Below are positions 6,234 through 6,533 of a DNA stretch of 6,533 nt, in pieces. A model generated the notes under the pieces. It searched no databases. It worked only from the letters and a program-made list of their open reading frames with translations, and was not told the origin of the DNA. This DNA comes from Lachnospiraceae bacterium. GTDB taxonomy: Bacteria; Bacillota; Clostridia; Lachnospirales; Lachnospiraceae. The stretch spans positions 1-6,533 of the forward strand of contig JAFUUM010000177.1 of assembly GCA_017477805.1 (NCBI GenBank). The letters run 5' to 3'. Position numbers and translations under genes: made by a program. Numbering within the stretch: the stretch's first letter is position 1; each line of letters starts with the position of its first letter.

Positions 6234-6533
6234 TTAAGAAACCTCCCCTCGGTATTTTTTCAAAAATATATTTTTAATGTAGCGAAAAGTTTCCTTCTCG
6301 CCCTTTTCGGAAAGCATTTTAAGAAGTAGTTCCAGTTGCTCTCTGGTGTACTCATGCATGGGTGCGGGATCTTTTCCGGAAAGATAGTATTCCCAGGGGC
6401 TTTGATCCGTATAGGCGTCTCCCTGATACACCTTGCAGGCGGCGATCCTGTCCATGATCATCTCCGCGATATACTTATCCGGCATTGGTACAGGGGCCAT
6501 GCCACCGGGTACTCTCATGGTGTAATCGATCCA
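6234..6533 (-). CDS. DUF5662-like protein of unknown function, C-terminal 99 residues
   Basis: The frame is open to the right edge: five codons (WIDYT) precede the first internal ATG at 6518, so that ATG is not the true start and the gene enters the window from the right. The visible part resembles the C-terminal region of proteins I recall as DUF5662, a soluble family common in Clostridia and sometimes misnamed catalase. The recognisable blocks are MPDKYIAEMIMDRIAACKVY, YTDQSPWEYYLSGKD and the helical tail ending IKNIFLKKYRGEVS. The conserved Tyr-, Asp- and Trp-rich pattern suggests a small helical domain. No catalytic motif can be named. It ends one base before the lactonase-like start and carries that gene's ribosome binding site within its last codons, so the two are translationally linked. 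The family name is from memory and moderately certain; the coding call is firm from the open frame and junction. Confidence 0.7.
   Translation of the reverse strand, partial: WIDYTMRVPGGMAPVPMPDKYIAEMIMDRIAACKVYQGDAYTDQSPWEYYLSGKDPAPMHEYTREQLELLLKMLSEKGEKETFRYIKNIFLKKYRGEVS

Overview
The window looks like chromosomal housekeeping DNA from a Gram-positive anaerobe of the class Clostridia, most likely Lachnospiraceae. The clues are base composition in the middle range, strong GGAG/GAGG ribosome binding sites, very tight gene packing, and the wording of several proteins. Examples are the Tgt C-terminus with its Cys-x-Cys-x2-Cys zinc site, the DUF5662-like protein, and a VanY-type peptidase next to tgt. 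This assignment is inferred from remembered family resemblance; no marker gene is present to prove it.

All eight genes lie on the minus strand, so transcription runs from the right edge to the left edge. In that order they are: the 3' end of a DUF5662-like gene (6533-6234), a beta-propeller lactonase/6-phosphogluconolactonase-like gene (6232-5153), aroC (chorismate synthase, 5143-4049), a membrane-anchored VanY-type D-Ala-D-Ala carboxypeptidase (4052-3006), tgt (tRNA-guanine transglycosylase, 3016-1880), yajC (Sec translocase accessory subunit, 1795-1487), a Rho-independent terminator (about 1478-1448), leuB (3-isopropylmalate dehydrogenase, 1408-323) and the 5' part of an adenosine deaminase gene (312-1, running off the left edge). 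The deaminase has no stop codon inside the window and is easy to miss.

The first five genes are almost certainly one transcription unit. The junctions are 1 nt, 9 nt, an ATGA stop/start overlap, and an 11-bp overlap. An 84-nt gap with a plausible internal promoter precedes yajC. A perfect 22-bp palindrome followed by a T-rich tract closes this unit. leuB and the deaminase gene form a second unit, in which the deaminase ribosome binding site overlaps the leuB stop codon. There is no gene-free stretch over 300 bases. I see no tRNA, rRNA, CRISPR array, insertion sequence or phage remnant.

The genes act in unrelated pathways: aromatic amino acid synthesis, peptidoglycan trimming, tRNA queuosine modification, protein export, leucine synthesis and purine salvage. 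They look like a growth-linked housekeeping cluster and not a dedicated system. I found no convincing sign of an undescribed system. The points most worth a second look are the lactonase-like protein that seems to lack expected conserved arginines, the two-segment hydrophobic N-terminus of the peptidase, the translational coupling on both sides of that peptidase gene, and the leuB-adenosine deaminase pairing.
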